This document shows, piece after piece, positions 23,544 through 37,015 of a DNA stretch of 64,000 nt; the first letter of the stretch is position 1, and the number at the start of each line of letters is the position of its first letter. The translations under genes and the position numbers were made by a program. The notes beneath the pieces are model-generated. The model was not told the DNA's origin and ran no database searches. It was given only the letters and a program-made list of their open reading frames with translations. Origin of the DNA: Hedera helix (lineage: Eukaryota; Streptophyta; Magnoliopsida; Apiales; Araliaceae); NCBI GenBank assembly GCA_947179155.2, contig OX359280.1:44315055-44379054 (forward strand). The letters are read 5' to 3'.

Positions 23544-24874
23544 GGACAGAGTATACCATTCAAGATTGTCATCCTCATTTTTAGAGGAATAGCCTCAAGT
23601 AGTGTTGATCCGAGGCCATGGCTTGTCAAATCGAAGTTTGCATTCCAGAAGTAAAGTGGTTAGTCCGAGTCATGGATATTGGATCATTTCACTAAAATGA
23701 CCCATTTTCAGAGATCACTTTTAAATTATACTTCTCCTTAAACACTCTGCATTTTGGCATGTGACAATTTTACTCCTTAGGATGGCTGATAATTAATGTA
23801 TAGAACCAACAGTAGGTACCATTGCTCAAAAGCTCAAATGAATAAGGTTCTTAGGTGAATGGTGTAAGATATCTCATGCTTCTTGCTCGGCTCAAATGCT
23901 CAAATGAATAAGTTTCTTCAGTGAATGATGCAAGATATCTCAAGCTTCTGGCTCGAGTATAGGTTTGCCAGCCTGTGAAAATGGGATGCGAGCCAGAATG
24001 AGAGCACGTTTTGACACAATCACAATTCCCCCATCCATAAAACCTTTGGGCCAGATACAGTCCAATCTTATATATTGGGCCCCTCTATTGGACTGTTTTA
24101 GTCCAATTAAAGGTTATTCTTCCATTGGCAGCAGGCTGTGTTAGGCATATATGGGCCTGTATTGGGGTGTAATGGGTCACAATAGGCACGATGTAGAAGG
24201 ATGTACCATGCCTTTGGCAAGGTATATTCCGCTTAATAGTGGACTAGTATTGGGCTTTGCTGACATGTTTGAGGCCCAAAAATTGATTTAATGGGCTTGA
24301 TACCAGTAATTTTGGAGCTGTAGCAGGTTGTACTGGTTTTTTAGCAGGCCCATAGAAGGGCATTTAGACATCTAGAGCAGGCTGTTAAAGGCATTAATGA
24401 TTGCGTGTACCATAGTCAAACCCTCCGACAAAAACTTTAGCAGACAATGGGTTTTATCTCCTAAAGAAAAGCGTTTTTTCACCTTTATCCCATTTGGTAT
24501 GTCCATATGTTAGCAATTAAACATTTTTATCATTTACACGATCACATGGAATGTACTAGAGGACGACCCTACTACAGGCAGAAATAATTGAACAATGGGA
24601 ACTCCTGCAGGCTGCAGCAGCCATGATTAATAAAAAAGTGAACTTGTCAAAAAATAAAATTAATAATAAAAGCATCAATTATACGCCTACATTTATACAA
24701 AAAAAATCCAAAAGAAATAAGAAGAATTAGCTCAAGGAAAATGAACTAGATCATAGCCATTCTGACATGCAATTGAAATGCTTATAAAATAACAATCAAA
24801 TGGATGCAACAACCCTCATAACATTCAAATCCTTCCCGACTACCCTAATTTCTTTTAATATAATGGACTGGTGA
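23544..24874. other. Convergent intergenic region between MTM1-like and AG-peptide genes
   Basis: The two genes point at each other here, so this holds both 3' UTRs. A tandem block built on CTCAAATGAATAAG...CTTC...GTGAATG.TG.AAGATATCTCA.GCTTC repeats at about 23832-23888 and 23895-23950. No other gene or element was recognised. Confidence 0.5.
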
Positions 24875-26277
24875 TCAGATGAAGTTGAAAGAAGCATCCA
24901 AGGGATGGATAAGATATGTAAGTACTAGTGCCAAAAGCATCAGCACGTATGCAATACCCTGATCAATAGAGGTTCCTGCAAAGGACAGCAATAAAACTAT
25001 CAATATATAAAACAAAAGAACTTGATCAATATAAACAATAGCTCCACCAAACACAATATTAATCGATTACCATGTTCAACGACAGTCATGGTAAAAGCAA
25101 ACTCAATATGAAGAAACAAAAGAACTGGTCAATGACAGATAATGAGACCAAGAGGTATGGTGATGAAAGAGTTAAAAAAAATATTATTGTTAACTACTTT
25201 ATAACTCTTCTACATGATCGTGGGTAAGGCAACTACTTAAAGAAAGAATGGAGAATATTATCTTACGGGTAAACCCAAGTGGTGTCAGTGTATTGATTAA
25301 GTTCATGGGAAATTATGTATGCAGGTATCTGTCTATGTACTTCCACAAATGTGTATAAACAATTTTACAGGTGAGAAGCGCAATGATGTTATGCAGCTCT
25401 TGCAAGCAAAAGGTTAGAAGAGCTGCCCTACATTGGCATAATACAAACACATTAGGCCCATGTGTGACCCCGACTTGCACGTTGAGTTTAAAAAAGAAAA
25501 AACCATGGTCGATTAGGGACAGAAGAAACACAAACCACAAATTCAATTCATATATTAATCTCACTATCTAACCCAAAACCAAATGGCTGGAAATATCAAA
25601 AAACAATTTACACGAAAATGCAACTAAACTTCCAATATCAAAATTTCTTTTTATTAACTTTTAAATAAGTCACCTCCAATATAACTTATCAGTTAAAAAC
25701 AATACTAAGCACTTACAATATATTAAGCAAAGAATTTTATACCAAACAAAAATGCACTAATAATAAATGATGATTAGTCTGTAAGATCATGGGTATGGAC
25801 TTAACAAGGATGGATAAGGATAAAATAGAATGTCCGTCCTAAAAATTACACGCAAATTCAGGAAAACAGCAAATTAAGCTGGTGAGAAGTGAGTACATAT
25901 CAAAGCGCTTTCATAAACACACATATACTAGATCTCGAAGAAGACTAGTTAAGAGATGTAAGACTTTCCTTCCTCACAAAAACCAATTTCCACCAAAAAA
26001 AAATCAAAACAAAATAAATCCTCCCTGTTTCTTCAGAACAGTTTTTTTGCGCTTTTTTCTCAAACTTCCAACTACATTGTTGGAAAAATATATATATGCA
26101 CTGATGCGCACAAGTTTAAAGAGCTTATCAGATCTAAAATTCAACACATAGAGATAATAGATAGGATGTACCATCACTGGTAGGAGCAGGAGCAGGGGCC
26201 ACAGACTGCGCCTGAGCAAAGGGCAGCAAAACAATGGCAGACATAAAAACAAACATGAAAACCCTAGAAATCTCCAT
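24875..26277 (-). CDS. Arabinogalactan peptide (AGP16/20/22/41 type)
   Basis: Two exons on the minus strand: 26277-26172 and 24975-24875, joined by a 1196-bp GT-AG intron that splits the Asp-Gly region (phase 1). The product is 68 residues. Residues 1-24 are a hydrophobic signal peptide ending FAQA. The mature start QSVAPAPAPTSDGT has the alternating Ala-Pro motif whose prolines are hydroxylated and carry arabinogalactan. The tail GIAYVLMLLALVLTYLIHPL is the hydrophobic GPI-anchor signal, so the mature peptide is only about 10-13 residues on the outer plasma membrane. The downstream SIDQGIAY...LIHPLD block is diagnostic of this subfamily. It is convergent with the MTM1-like gene. The exact paralogue is not assigned, and I infer no function beyond cell-surface glycopeptide. 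Confidence 0.92.
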
Positions 26278-26465
26278 TTTCTCTCTTACAGTATATATAT
26301 TATATACTCCCAATTTCTCTCTCACAACCACCAAATTCGGGTCTTGAACAGAGAAAATCAACAGGATTAACACCAAACAAATTCGGAATTTGAATGGTGT
26401 AATCAGTAATGTGTTAATATTTGAGAGAGAAAAGGGAGTGTGACGAAGATATAGCTAGCCTAGTC

Positions 26466-26475
26466 GTATATATAC
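26466..26475 (-). promoter_or_regulatory. TATA box of the arabinogalactan peptide gene
   Basis: On the minus strand this reads GTATATATAC, about 190 bp before the ATG. A second TATATA run (26292-26304) is too close to the ATG for a normal leader. Confidence 0.4.
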
Positions 26476-26619
26476 ACACGCGAAGAGAGAAAACCGGAAT
26501 TGCCTTACCGGTAGTCGGTAACAACTCGGAGAAGAGAAATTGTTTTTAAAATGGATTGGGACCCACTTAACATCCTTTCCTTTCGCTGATCGGTCGAGAT
26601 TAATTGGACAACTAAACAC

Positions 26620-26775
26620 ACAAATATCAAACATAAATTTGTATATAAATTTTATTTTAATTATTAAAAAATAAAATTTAACATAAATTTTCGAGTCGAT
26701 CATATTTTTTAATAGTGAGATAAAATTATATTTAATTATTTATGTAAATAAATTTATCCATATTAATTCTCGCTC
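26620..26775. mobile_element. AT-rich foldback MITE, copy 3
   Basis: It contains AATTATTAAAAAATAAAATT and, inverted, the ATTTTTTAATAGTGAGATAA block, with a TTTATGTAAATAAATTTATCCATAT-like outer arm similar to copies 1 and 2. It lies upstream of the arabinogalactan peptide promoter. Confidence 0.4.
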
Positions 26776-28412
26776 TGATATAAAAAAAAAAACATCCTGT
26801 TTATTTAATCAAAAAGTATAGAATAATTTTTCGTAATATTGACGAAATTCTAGCTATAGTAACATCTTTTAGAGTTTTCACCTTTTATTTATTTATTTTG
26901 TATTCGGTTGGAGACTTGGAGTAGATTTGTGATTTTCGAATTTGGCCATCCTTCAACCATCTCGTTTTTGAATTTCGAATCACTAAAAAATACAGATTTT
27001 ATTTTAAAATCGACTTAACAAAATTCTCTATTTTATATACCCAAAAAAAATTACAATCTTTTAGAATCCCTTATTTTTTATACCTAAAAAAAAATTACAA
27101 TTCTCTAAAAAAAACCTTGAGATCGAATGAACAGTCCGTTTTGTTACTACTATTTTGATTTTTTAAATATCAAAACATGTTTTTGGAGTTAAATACCTTT
27201 TAAAAATTTGAGTTTACAACATTTAAAGCAACTAGATAACCTTTGTTATTTCAAAATTAAATCTTACTCTGTGTTACAAAACTAAAGAGTATATGAAATA
27301 TGTTCGACATTATAAAATCTTCAAACTGATGAAGGCAGATCGTATTATTAGGTTGAAATTCAAAAATAATCTCAACACTAGCTCAATCCTTAGTCCAGTT
27401 TCTACTTCCCTCCCTGGTACAGCATTGAGTTTACTCGTGGCTCATAATTCATACCAAATTAAATTGGCAACAAATTGGAAATGGATGAAAATTGTGAATG
27501 CACCCACCCACCACCTTAGCCAACCACCATGGTTTTCAATATCTACAACTTTGCTACAACAATCCTGCAAGTGTGTTTCTCCATCGTGCAAGAACGTCAC
27601 AATATGTAGGTGACTTCATACACATTAAGAACGCAAACTAAAATACTTATTTACCAACCAATTTTCGATTATCACCTTTAAAAAACTCCTCCAACTATAA
27701 ACATATATATATATATATATACATGCTTGTAATTTCCTAATAAATACAACTCAATGAAAATAGTTTGGTGAAATTTGTAAAACATATTGATCTCATGTTT
27801 ATATAAGTAGCAAAAAGAAAAAGAATAATCTTTTAATGAAAATTACATAATAAAATAATAAGACTCTTCAAACAAGAACAGTATTGCAGTTTTTTTTGGT
27901 AAGCACAAATTTTTTTGACAAGAAATTGTTAGCGTTTTCTACTTTACAAGTTGTAGTTTGTGAATATATATAATTGTACTCTCTTACTTTTTATATATCT
28001 ATATATACATGAATTTTTTTATTTTTTCTATGAGTGATAATTGAGTCGCAATATTTCATGTAGACAAGTAGTCAAAATATTCAAGCCGTAACGATTTTAT
28101 TGTAGCCTTGTAGATGAGCTACTATCTACAACAAATGGTACCAGAGAAATGCGTTATACTACAACAGCAAACAGCAAGGTGTTTTATTGCTTTCTTCCTT
28201 GCAAAAACTTATCAGGCAGCTCAAATCTAAAGCATTGTCAAAAGAAACATAAATGTTCTAAACAAGGGATGCAATTATAGACAGGCTAGAAAATGTCGCT
28301 AAATTCTCTCCGAGGAAGAGAAAGAGGACATGAACGCCGGGATTAGTTTCTTTCTCTCTCCTCCCTCGTCTACAAAAATGGCACAATTTGAAAGAATCAA
28401 TACTTCTGTGTA
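26776..28412. other. Intergenic, no gene seen
   Basis: This is the 3' flank of the ADNT1-like gene and the upstream region of the arabinogalactan peptide gene, which lie tail-to-head on the same strand. It holds a (TA)n run at about 27705-27720 and poly-A/T tracts. The 106-codon open frame at 27293-27613 has no family resemblance that I recognise. Confidence 0.45.
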
Positions 28413-31400
28413 TCAGTCGGATATTCTTATCTCAACTCCCAAAATGTCCTTCACTTGTTCATAGGTCACAAACGCAATTGCTATGGATGGGACTACCTGA
28501 ACAAGATAACAGAAAGTTCAACAAAATCAGTTGGATGTTATATCCCACTTAAAGATATAGCTCAAGAATATTCTATTAACGAGTAAAGATTGCGCTAAGA
28601 ATATAATGACTTCATATTTTTTGACTGACCTTAACTGAGTTGGGGACCAAACCCTTGTACAATGCTCCGAATCCTTCATGCTCGACAGTTTTCCTGAAAG
28701 CGTTAATCATACCAGTATATTCAAGAGGGGCCTTGCTCCTCCCATCACCGGTGATGAAGGAAGCCGCATCTTTCCATCCCACCATCTGCATCCTTCGCCG
28801 AATGACATCGAAAGGGTAAGCAACAGTTTGACCAACAGTTCCTGCAGCAGCCCCGCATGCAAGCCTTGTGGTAACACCCAAGTCAGAACCATCGGTAAGC
28901 CCAAATGGCTTGGATTTAATCAGCCAGTCCTTTAGGGATTCGTAGGCAGCAAAGTTGAGCCCCACATACGGAACCTGAAAAATACCAAAGAGAAAGACAA
29001 AAAATAATTTTGGTTATCCATTTCCCATCTATGCTAACAGCATGACAAGATCCATAAAATGATGTTCTCGAGAAAAAGGCTATATATAACGCATATTTAG
29101 ACATTAGATTTTTTGTTTTTTGAAAATATGTTAAAAGTAACTGAATTTCAATTTCTCCAGCTTTAGAATATAAATAGAAGGAGCTACATGGACATATGAC
29201 ATACCTATTTAAACACTCAAGATTCAACTTTCCCAATTATGTTCTAACAGTTGCGTGCCAAGATCTATATAAGGCACCCAGGAAAATGCTCGAGTACAAC
29301 CATCACAGATCCTTCACTAACATGTGAATCTTAGGCGTTTTTAATGGTTTAGAAACACAGACCTAGGCCTTTCTATGAACTTTTTACTGTATGATAGGGG
29401 GGAAAAGTAAAAGAAGAAAAAAACAGTTCTAGATTCTTGTTTTATTATGGATAATTAAAAGCAAAGAGCTTTATAACATGAAAGTGAAATTCTAATAACT
29501 GAAAGTGTGAGTTTGGGGATAATAATGACAAATATAAGACTTACCACTCCAATAACAGAAGGAACCCAACCCTTATATAAAGCTCGCGGCCCTTCCTGAC
29601 GGAGCACAGTTGACAAAGCATGGAACATTCCCCTGTATTGATAAGGAGAAGACTCTGTCTTCAAATTTAGGGGAAAGAAAAGGGGGTCATGTAGCGTAGA
29701 TGCATATAAAAAAGATGCTTCCTAATTGAAAACAGAATCCACAAAAAATCTTTAAATGTATAGTTCCTCTACATGGATACTTCTAATAATACCTGTACAG
29801 TCAACCTGCCTCGCACCATATCCATTGGGTAAGTTGCAGACATTGCAATTATTCCAGCACAGGCTCCAGCTCCAAGGCGTAATACAGGAGTGAGCTGAGC
29901 ATCCTCTGCCAAAACACAAGAATGGTTTCAATTTTCTTCCTCGAACATTCATTAGATCTAAAATCTAACGCATAAAAAAAACTCTTAAATTACTGTGGGG
30001 TATGACACACTCACATATCACAATACAAAGGAAATTTCACACATCTTTATTGGTGATATGTTATCTATTCCAAAACTTTCGTAAGGCGATGTGTAAGATA
30101 AAAGCAGATTCATAATTATCATCAGAATATCTGACCCATGCCCAGAGGCCGAGCTCGAATAATATCCAGAAATGCAAATTTTACTGCTAGTGTAGTATGT
30201 AAAATCTGTTAAAATGAATGACTGAACCCAAGAATAGTGATAGCAGAATGTGGAAAGAGAGATGGCCATACCATTGCCAGTTTTCTGCCGATATAGCCAC
30301 AAGATACCCCTGTTGCAGGATAGCAAGAAAATCAGTATAGGGAGAGACATTAACAAGACGAATGCTCTGACTGGTCATTGGAAAAAAATGAAAATGACAG
30401 TTCCAATAAGCCTCGGACAAATGCTGTTGTTCATTCTTGCATCAGTTCTATACCCAATTTGAACAACTTTATAAAGGAAAACAACACAATTCAATAGACA
30501 GTTCCCTCATGTGGAGGGGCCTTCTATGATGTTGAAGGATTATGAATCAACATCAAATCAGTCTCTAGTGGAACGCTAACAGGACAATCCCCGATAAATG
30601 ATAAGGGTCAAAGTGGTTGTCCATATTCAACCTGAGATAATGATTCTGTGACTGACAACAATGTTGTAAAAGATTTGTTTAGGCATGGGCTTTGAACAAA
30701 AAATGAAACAAGTGAACTTTGTCGAAAAGTTTGGCAAGCAAGTAATGAATCATCATAAAGATCTATTGGCAATGAGTGGGGTCGCTCATCAAGAACATAT
30801 TTAGTACCATGAAGCACAATTTCTCCCAAGTAGGAAATTAACAAAAGGTAAAAACAAATACAATATGATACACTTATCAACGATGAGAAACTGAACAACT
30901 GTAAGTCTATAATAAGGTCAAGTAGAAATTCAAGTCTAACCAACACTCGGGCGGATCCACTTGTTAAAGAAGGTGGGCAATTGCCGACCTTTATTTGAGT
31001 AGTATAAATGAATTTGTAGTAGTAAATTTTTATTATCTTTAATAAATAAGTCAAAAGTATGAATACATATAACTTTTAGTATAAGCAAATTATGCAACTC
31101 TATTACTGTAAAGAATCATACTTTGAGGCTTCCTCATAGCTGAAGAACTTGACAGCTGAGTTTGGGACAATACGAGCACAATTAGTACCATTGCCCTTAA
31201 ACAATCCTCTAAAACCCTCAGTTCTCCATATATGTTTTAAACCTTGAAGGGTACCATTGTACTTTATGTTACGAGGATTTTGAACCTGCACACCACAGAA
31301 GCAGCTTAATAAGCAGGCTGCATGGTAGTGATGTGTAAATTATAGCATTGCATTAGAACATTTGATGCAGCTAATACATCATTGTAGTTGATTAAGGTAT

Positions 31401-33072
31401 GACCGAGAAAAATATTTTACTCCAATCATATTTTAGCAGCTTCAGCTAGATTAAAAACTTTTCTTCCACAATGTGAATAGAGCACAAATCACAAGATCCA
31501 CAATGAGAGATCATAAAATGTATTGTCTTAAGCTCAACATAAATTTTCAGGACAGATACGCAAATACAGAGTGCGTGGAATGTATGTCAAGTTAGTCTTG
31601 GACATTAATTGATAGTATTTTACACAGTTTCCTCGATATCCAACCTTTTATTATTCATAATACTGATCAAGACTTAAGAGAATAAAGAAGACTATGAGAA
31701 TATTAGTAAATAATTATAAAAAACAAAGCATGAGATGGGTATATGCTTTGGAGCACCACATGCTTGACCTGTACTACTTCTATCAAATTGAGAGAAGATT
31801 TCATTGAATAACTTTAGGGGATATAAAGGTTTGTTACAAATTCTAATTAAATATCCTCACAAGTCACAAAGAAAGGTAGTCAACCTGTAGTAGTATCTTT
31901 AATCGTTCCAACGGGGCTACAGCAGTCCGGGACCTGCAATAGACATTCAGAAAATCTGTAAATATCAATATGGAACCTCAAAAACTAGGGGGAGAAGGAA
32001 AATCTCATTAAATAGACAGAACACGTGTTACATCACTAAATATGTAATTGACCAATGCTAATGGAATTGATTGGATAAGATACCACATAATCAGGTTACG
32101 GCAAATTAACATGCATTATCTGTACTCTCACTGGAAGCAGTATCCAATGTAACTTAATTAGTGACTGCTCATAACAAAAGAAAGTTGATCTTCTTAGAAT
32201 TACATCTAAAAGAGGAAAGAACTTTAACCTCCTTACACTGTATAAACATGTGTTTAGAATACCAAGTCATGGACTTTTGAGCATAAACCCAAATCTTAAA
32301 GGATGCTACTTAATAGAACTCTCCCAGGAAGTAAAATAAGAGGAATTACTAAAAATTTGGTTCGAGTTCACTTCACTTAGGTGCTTATTGATAATACAAC
32401 CTCTTCTACCATTAAATCATTGAAAAGCAAACAAAATGGATCAAAAAACATTTGATAGCACAAAAGTAAAACAAACAAAATTGAAACAAGGTTAAAGAAT
32501 AAGGGAATATCTAATTCATGATACTTAGTAATAACTCATATGATCAAGAACAATCAGCTTATTAAAAAACTTTACCTAAGCGCTGTGTTTGTTTTTTCAC
32601 CTAAAACTAAAATATTTGATTTCCTCCTGAAACAACTCAGCATTGAGCAACCAAATATCATACTGAAAATTTCATCTCCTCGGTTCAATTTAACATAAGT
32701 AAAATCACACGATTCCGTCAAAATTCAAAATCTAAATCGCTATATTTGCTTTACATGTAACGGAAAACGTAAATCTTTTTACTTAATTTTCTTCCTTTAC
32801 ATTCCTAAAGTTGCTCAGCATTCAAAATACACACAGAAATCGGGAATTCATTTTCCACAGTTCAACTCAATGAAATAAAAAAAAAAAATCAAGAGGTTAG
32901 ACAAGTAAACTCACAAGCCTCCAGCGACTCCTCCGGCTACCAGAGACTTACAGATACTAAGGATCTGTAAATTCGGAGTCTTAACTACCTCTCTTGCTAG
33001 CTTAGCTTCTTCAGCTAGATTCACGATCGTCGAAACAGCTGACTCGCTCCTTTTCACATCCTCGGAAGCCAT
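28413..33072 (-). CDS. ADNT1: Mitochondrial adenine nucleotide transporter ADNT1-like
   Basis: Eight minus-strand exons: 33072-32915, 31933-31885, 31285-31122, 30309-30272, 29905-29793, 29658-29545, 28974-28630, 28496-28413. Phases agree throughout and give 354 residues (Arabidopsis ADNT1, At4g01100, has about 352). It starts MASEDVKRSESAVSTIVNLA and ends GVEIRISD. Three carrier repeats show APLERLK, YPMDMVRGR and YPFDVIRRR. The loop sequences WRTEGFRGLFKGNGTNCARI and YKGLVPNSVKVVPSIAIAF are typical. ADNT1 exchanges cytosolic AMP for matrix ATP or ADP across the inner mitochondrial membrane. It lacks the RRRMMM signature of the ADP/ATP carriers, so it is not AAC. The acceptor of exon 6 is a weaker TTTGAAG. 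Introns look free of full transposons. It lies 2.1 kb from the arabinogalactan peptide gene, on the same strand. Confidence 0.95.
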
Positions 33073-33208
33073 ATCAGAAGTAGCTCGAAATCAGAGGCCA
33101 CGCCGAAACCCTAAGTCGACGATCGATATGATATTGACACTGGTATGCGGCTGGTGTTTGAGCCCCCGATTTAGCCGCGGGAAAGTGAGTGGCGTTGTTT
33201 TGTGTCAG

Positions 33209-33215
33209 TATATAT
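33209..33215 (-). promoter_or_regulatory. Possible TATA box of ADNT1-like gene
   Basis: ATATATA read on the minus strand, about 137 bp before the ATG, ahead of a GC-richer leader. Confidence 0.4.
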
Positions 33216-33327
33216 GGGGCTAGTATTTTCTTTTTGTTCTAATTATAAATTTATTATTAACATTTAAATGTTAATTTAAATTTAAATATAATAAATTTAT
33301 TTTAAATAATAAAATAATAAATCTCTC

Positions 33328-33530
33328 TTCTTTTAAGGCACCTTAACAAAGATGAGAATGATAATTTTTTCTACAATCTCCAAAACAAATTGACCATATA
33401 TATTTCTAGTCTTTCACAATAAATATTTCCCTTCTTTTAAGCCATCATAACAAAGATGGGAATGACAATTTTTTCTTCAATCTCCAAAAGAAATCTGCCA
33501 TATGTATCTTTCTATGCTTTTATTTCTACC
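33328..33530. repeat. Tandem duplication, about 103-bp unit, behind the ADNT1 promoter
   Basis: CTTCTTTTAAGGCACC...AACAAAGATGAGAATGA at 33328 is repeated as CTTCTTTTAAGCCATC...AACAAAGATGGGAATGA at 33431. Each is followed by an AATTTTTTCT.CAATCTCCAAAA block. The copies differ at several sites. Confidence 0.6.
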
Positions 33531-34930
33531 ATTTTTATGGGGGGATATAATAAGAAAAGATATAGAAAGAAAAATCGAAGTATGAAAGATGGAGCTACAA
33601 AGCTGATTGGCTGAGACTGCTGCTGCATGCATGGTGTTGATGACAAGAGCAGCAGATTAGAGCCTTGAAGAGCAAAAAGACGAAAATGCCTCTGGCTGAA
33701 GGTAAAGTTGAGCCATCACCATCCAATAAACAATATCAACAGTAAAAGTTGAGCATGCCACTACCAATCTTTGTAATTTATAGCTAGACAAGAGTATAGA
33801 TGACGATAAAAGGCATAAAGCGTTTTTATCCAACCGGATTGTCAAACGGCCTTTCAATTGACAATTAGGTGGCAATCATCATGTTATGTGATGTAAATTC
33901 GTATCGTGTCAACTCACATGTATTACATTAAATAAATTAACATTAATTCGATTTACTAATTATATAATTAAAAATATATTTAATTTTATAAAATTTTAAT
34001 TTAATATTTTTTTCAATTAAATTATTATAAATATTATCTAAATTTATAACAATTAAATAATATCAAAATTTGAAAGTATTCAACAAAACAAAAAAAAACT
34101 AACTTGTTAGAAAACGTGAAGGCATTTTTTACATATACTTTTTTATGTCTAATAGGAGAAAGAACTTCCCAAAAAAAATATTTTTAATTTTACCAATTTT
34201 ATTACAAGTTTTTTAATCAAAATTTTATATAAGTTAAAATTTTAAGTAAAATAATTTTATTATGTCAATTTTAATAAGATATCAATAAAACTCTTAACAA
34301 ATTACGGGATTTAATTATATTAATATTAACCATGAATTTTATTATTAAATTAAATTCATTAAAAAAATAAATTGTATTAATAATATTTTTGAAACATAAT
34401 AACCGTAAATTAGTTGAAAAATTATAGTGAATTTATTACTAGTTGATTATCATAACTAAATAAATATTTATTAAATCTCAAGTTTCATAATTTTATTCGA
34501 GTTAGAATTTTTAGTAAATTCTTCTAATATAAACATTAATATAAAATTTTATTACAAACTTAAATATAGTTAAAATAACAATATTTTTATAATCATAACT
34601 AAATAAATATACATTTCATTCAAATGTTTAGCTTAATAACTACAACTATTTTATCAAATTTTTAATTAAATATTTAACCTATATTTAATTAATTATCTTA
34701 GTAATTGACATAATAAACTATGCAAATACTTTATATTTTTAAATCTAATTTTTAATTAAAGGATTCATCTCAATTTTAATTGGATGAATAGTAAACTCTT
34801 ATTTAAATGACTTTCGAGGTTCATAAATATTTAAATTGAATTATATTAAAATTTAAAAATTACTATTTAGGGTATTTTGAGAAGAGAGGAATTAGACTTT
34901 CGACTTTTGAAATTATTCCTTCCTAAAATA
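33531..34930. other. Intergenic, no gene seen
   Basis: Extremely AT-rich DNA with short palindromes. No exon, RNA gene or element with clear ends. Confidence 0.45.
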
Positions 34931-34933
34931 TTA

Positions 34934-35308
34934 CTTCTTCCATTCTAAAATAAAAGTTTTTATTTTTATTTTAAGTAGTTTCAAGTTAAATATAGACTTA
35001 TCTTAAATAATTTATTTTTTACAATCATTTGCCTATAATATCCTTTTTGTTAATTATCATATTTCTATTCTCTACGCATATTTATGGAGTATTATTAGTT
35101 ATGTGCAAAAAAGATATAATTAAATAAAAATTTAAATATGAATAATTTTTTATTTTATTCTCTTTCTTAATATACTTAAAAAGTCAAATGTTATGTGCAA
35201 AAAAGATATAATTAAATAAAAATTTAAATATGAATAATTTTTTATTTTATTCTCTTTCTTAATATACTTAAAAAGTCAAGTTAGACTTTTATCTTGAGAC
35301 AGAGGGAA
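34934..35308. mobile_element. Stowaway-like MITE with an internal tandem duplication
   Basis: The left end is TA then CTTCTTCCATTCTAAAATAA; the right end, read inverted, is TATTCCCTCTGTCTCAAGAT. These match degenerate Stowaway (Tc1/mariner) tips next to TA. Inside, an 89-bp segment starting TTATGTGCAAAAAAGATATA occurs twice, at 35099 and 35191 (period 92), almost identical. Confidence 0.55.
35099..35279. repeat. 92-bp direct tandem repeat, two copies
   Basis: Each copy runs from TTATGTGCAAAA to CTTAAAAAGTCAA. I see no mismatch between the copies over about 88 positions, so the duplication is recent. Confidence 0.85.
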
Positions 35309-37006
35309 TATTTTTCTTTTACCTGACGATATTCGTTAGAGATATATAAGTATTGAAAAAATAAAATTCTAATTAATTCATCATATATTCAATAGGGCCT
35401 TAATCAGGGCCGGGCCGGGCCGGTGCAAATAGGCTCTTCTCTTAAGGGACATTTGCAGCAGACAGATCGTGTTTTTTTATTGGGCTTGTATAAATACACA
35501 TATGCTCGTTAAGTTGTCGACATGATTTATGTGGATTACTTTTTTATTTATTTTGCTTAGTGCTTACCAAACAATTATAATTTGGAAAATGCTACGTTTA
35601 CTTAACATACATGGACTCATCAACATAAATAAAATAGTATCGTTCATCGACTCAAATTTTTCCTTGATATTCCTTTGTTCTACAAAAAAAGTTACATATT
35701 TTTTATTTATTTTATTTTAAAATAAGAGTTACATTTTTTGCGATGATAGTGTTAAATTAAATTATATTATCAAATTTATTATTATAATTTTATTATCATG
35801 TCATTAATTTTAAATTAAATATATTTAATAAAATTTATAAATAAGACCTTTTTGTGAAATAAAATAATAGGCAATGGTGTCATTGAAGATTTGTGGTACT
35901 GATTTCGGATTGTTCAATAGTGCATCATAATAATATATTTTACGATAAAGTGATGCACTTTTTCGACCTATTCGGATGCGAATATTTTACTGTAACTACT
36001 GTATAGTTACTCAACTAGGTTAGCATAGTTTCTTCAAATTCCACTTAATTTTATTATTATCAAAAACAGAGAAAATGTAACTCTACTTTTCGGTATAATC
36101 AACAAAATAAATTTGATTGTTTTTTTATTTTATTCTGTAAGAGATTTTTACACGAACATATCTTAAAATTGCTAATATTCAATGCCCCTAGTCTCACATT
36201 GTAATATGTGGGATGTTTGGATCTGTAAATAAGAATTTATGTTATTATCATTAATACTTTCGGTCATAATTTTTTGAATGAGCGCGTAGTGGACTAAGAC
36301 AACTTAAAAAATAACATATTAGGTCTTATTATGATATAATTTAATTTGACTTTCAAATTTGACCCGAGTTATTATAAAACGTCATTAGTGAATAGAAAAA
36401 TAGAATATCACGATTCAAGAATCTTATACACACATGCTTTTAGAACACAATTCCCTGTCATTATTAAATGAGTTGTCTTATATATATACCCGCATAATAT
36501 TATATGACAAATCGTAGATAAAATACTTTTGGTTAATGAATACTCTTTTAATAGGATAAAGATTCACGTACAATCACCAAAACATTAATATTCCCCCCAA
36601 TGCTACCGGCCTGTGTAAAAATGAAATTTTATTTACTTCATTTGTACCACAAAGGAATCTACGTTTTAATGGTAATACATACTACCGTTCACATATTGCC
36701 GCACCACATTCATAATGTATCAAAACTATATGGCGTAAAAAAAAAACACAAGACTTATGTATCAGCGTACTGTTGTAATAACATGTTTTTTTAATTTTAT
36801 TGTCGACTTAGAGTTAAAGTCGTCTAGTTTTTAGGGTAAAGACAGCTAGCTCTCTACGACTAATTCCTTGTAGGAGTAAGAAGTACAACTTGAAAATATA
36901 ATGTTTTGAAGTATGTCATCACAAATTATTATAATATTCTTAATTATTAAACTGCATACACAATAAAATTATAAATAATTATAGAACAAAACTATATTTT
37001 AAAACT
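35309..37006. other. Intergenic, no gene seen
   Basis: AT-rich. A block at about 36185-36300 (CTAGTCTCACATTGTAATAT with GTGGGATG) resembles phrases from plant LTRs but has no ends. A GGGCCGGGCCGGGCC run lies at about 35407-35421. Nothing coding was recognised. Confidence 0.4.
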
Positions 37007-37015
37007 TTGTAAATT

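Noticed and set aside
27293..27613. 106-codon open frame on the plus strand
   Set aside because: No recognisable family, no promoter or splice context, and composition typical of random AT-rich DNA.
36185..36480. Possible LTR fragment (TCTCACATTGTAATATGTGGG)
   Set aside because: Only a familiar phrase; no TG/CA ends, target duplication or coding part, so not listed as an element.
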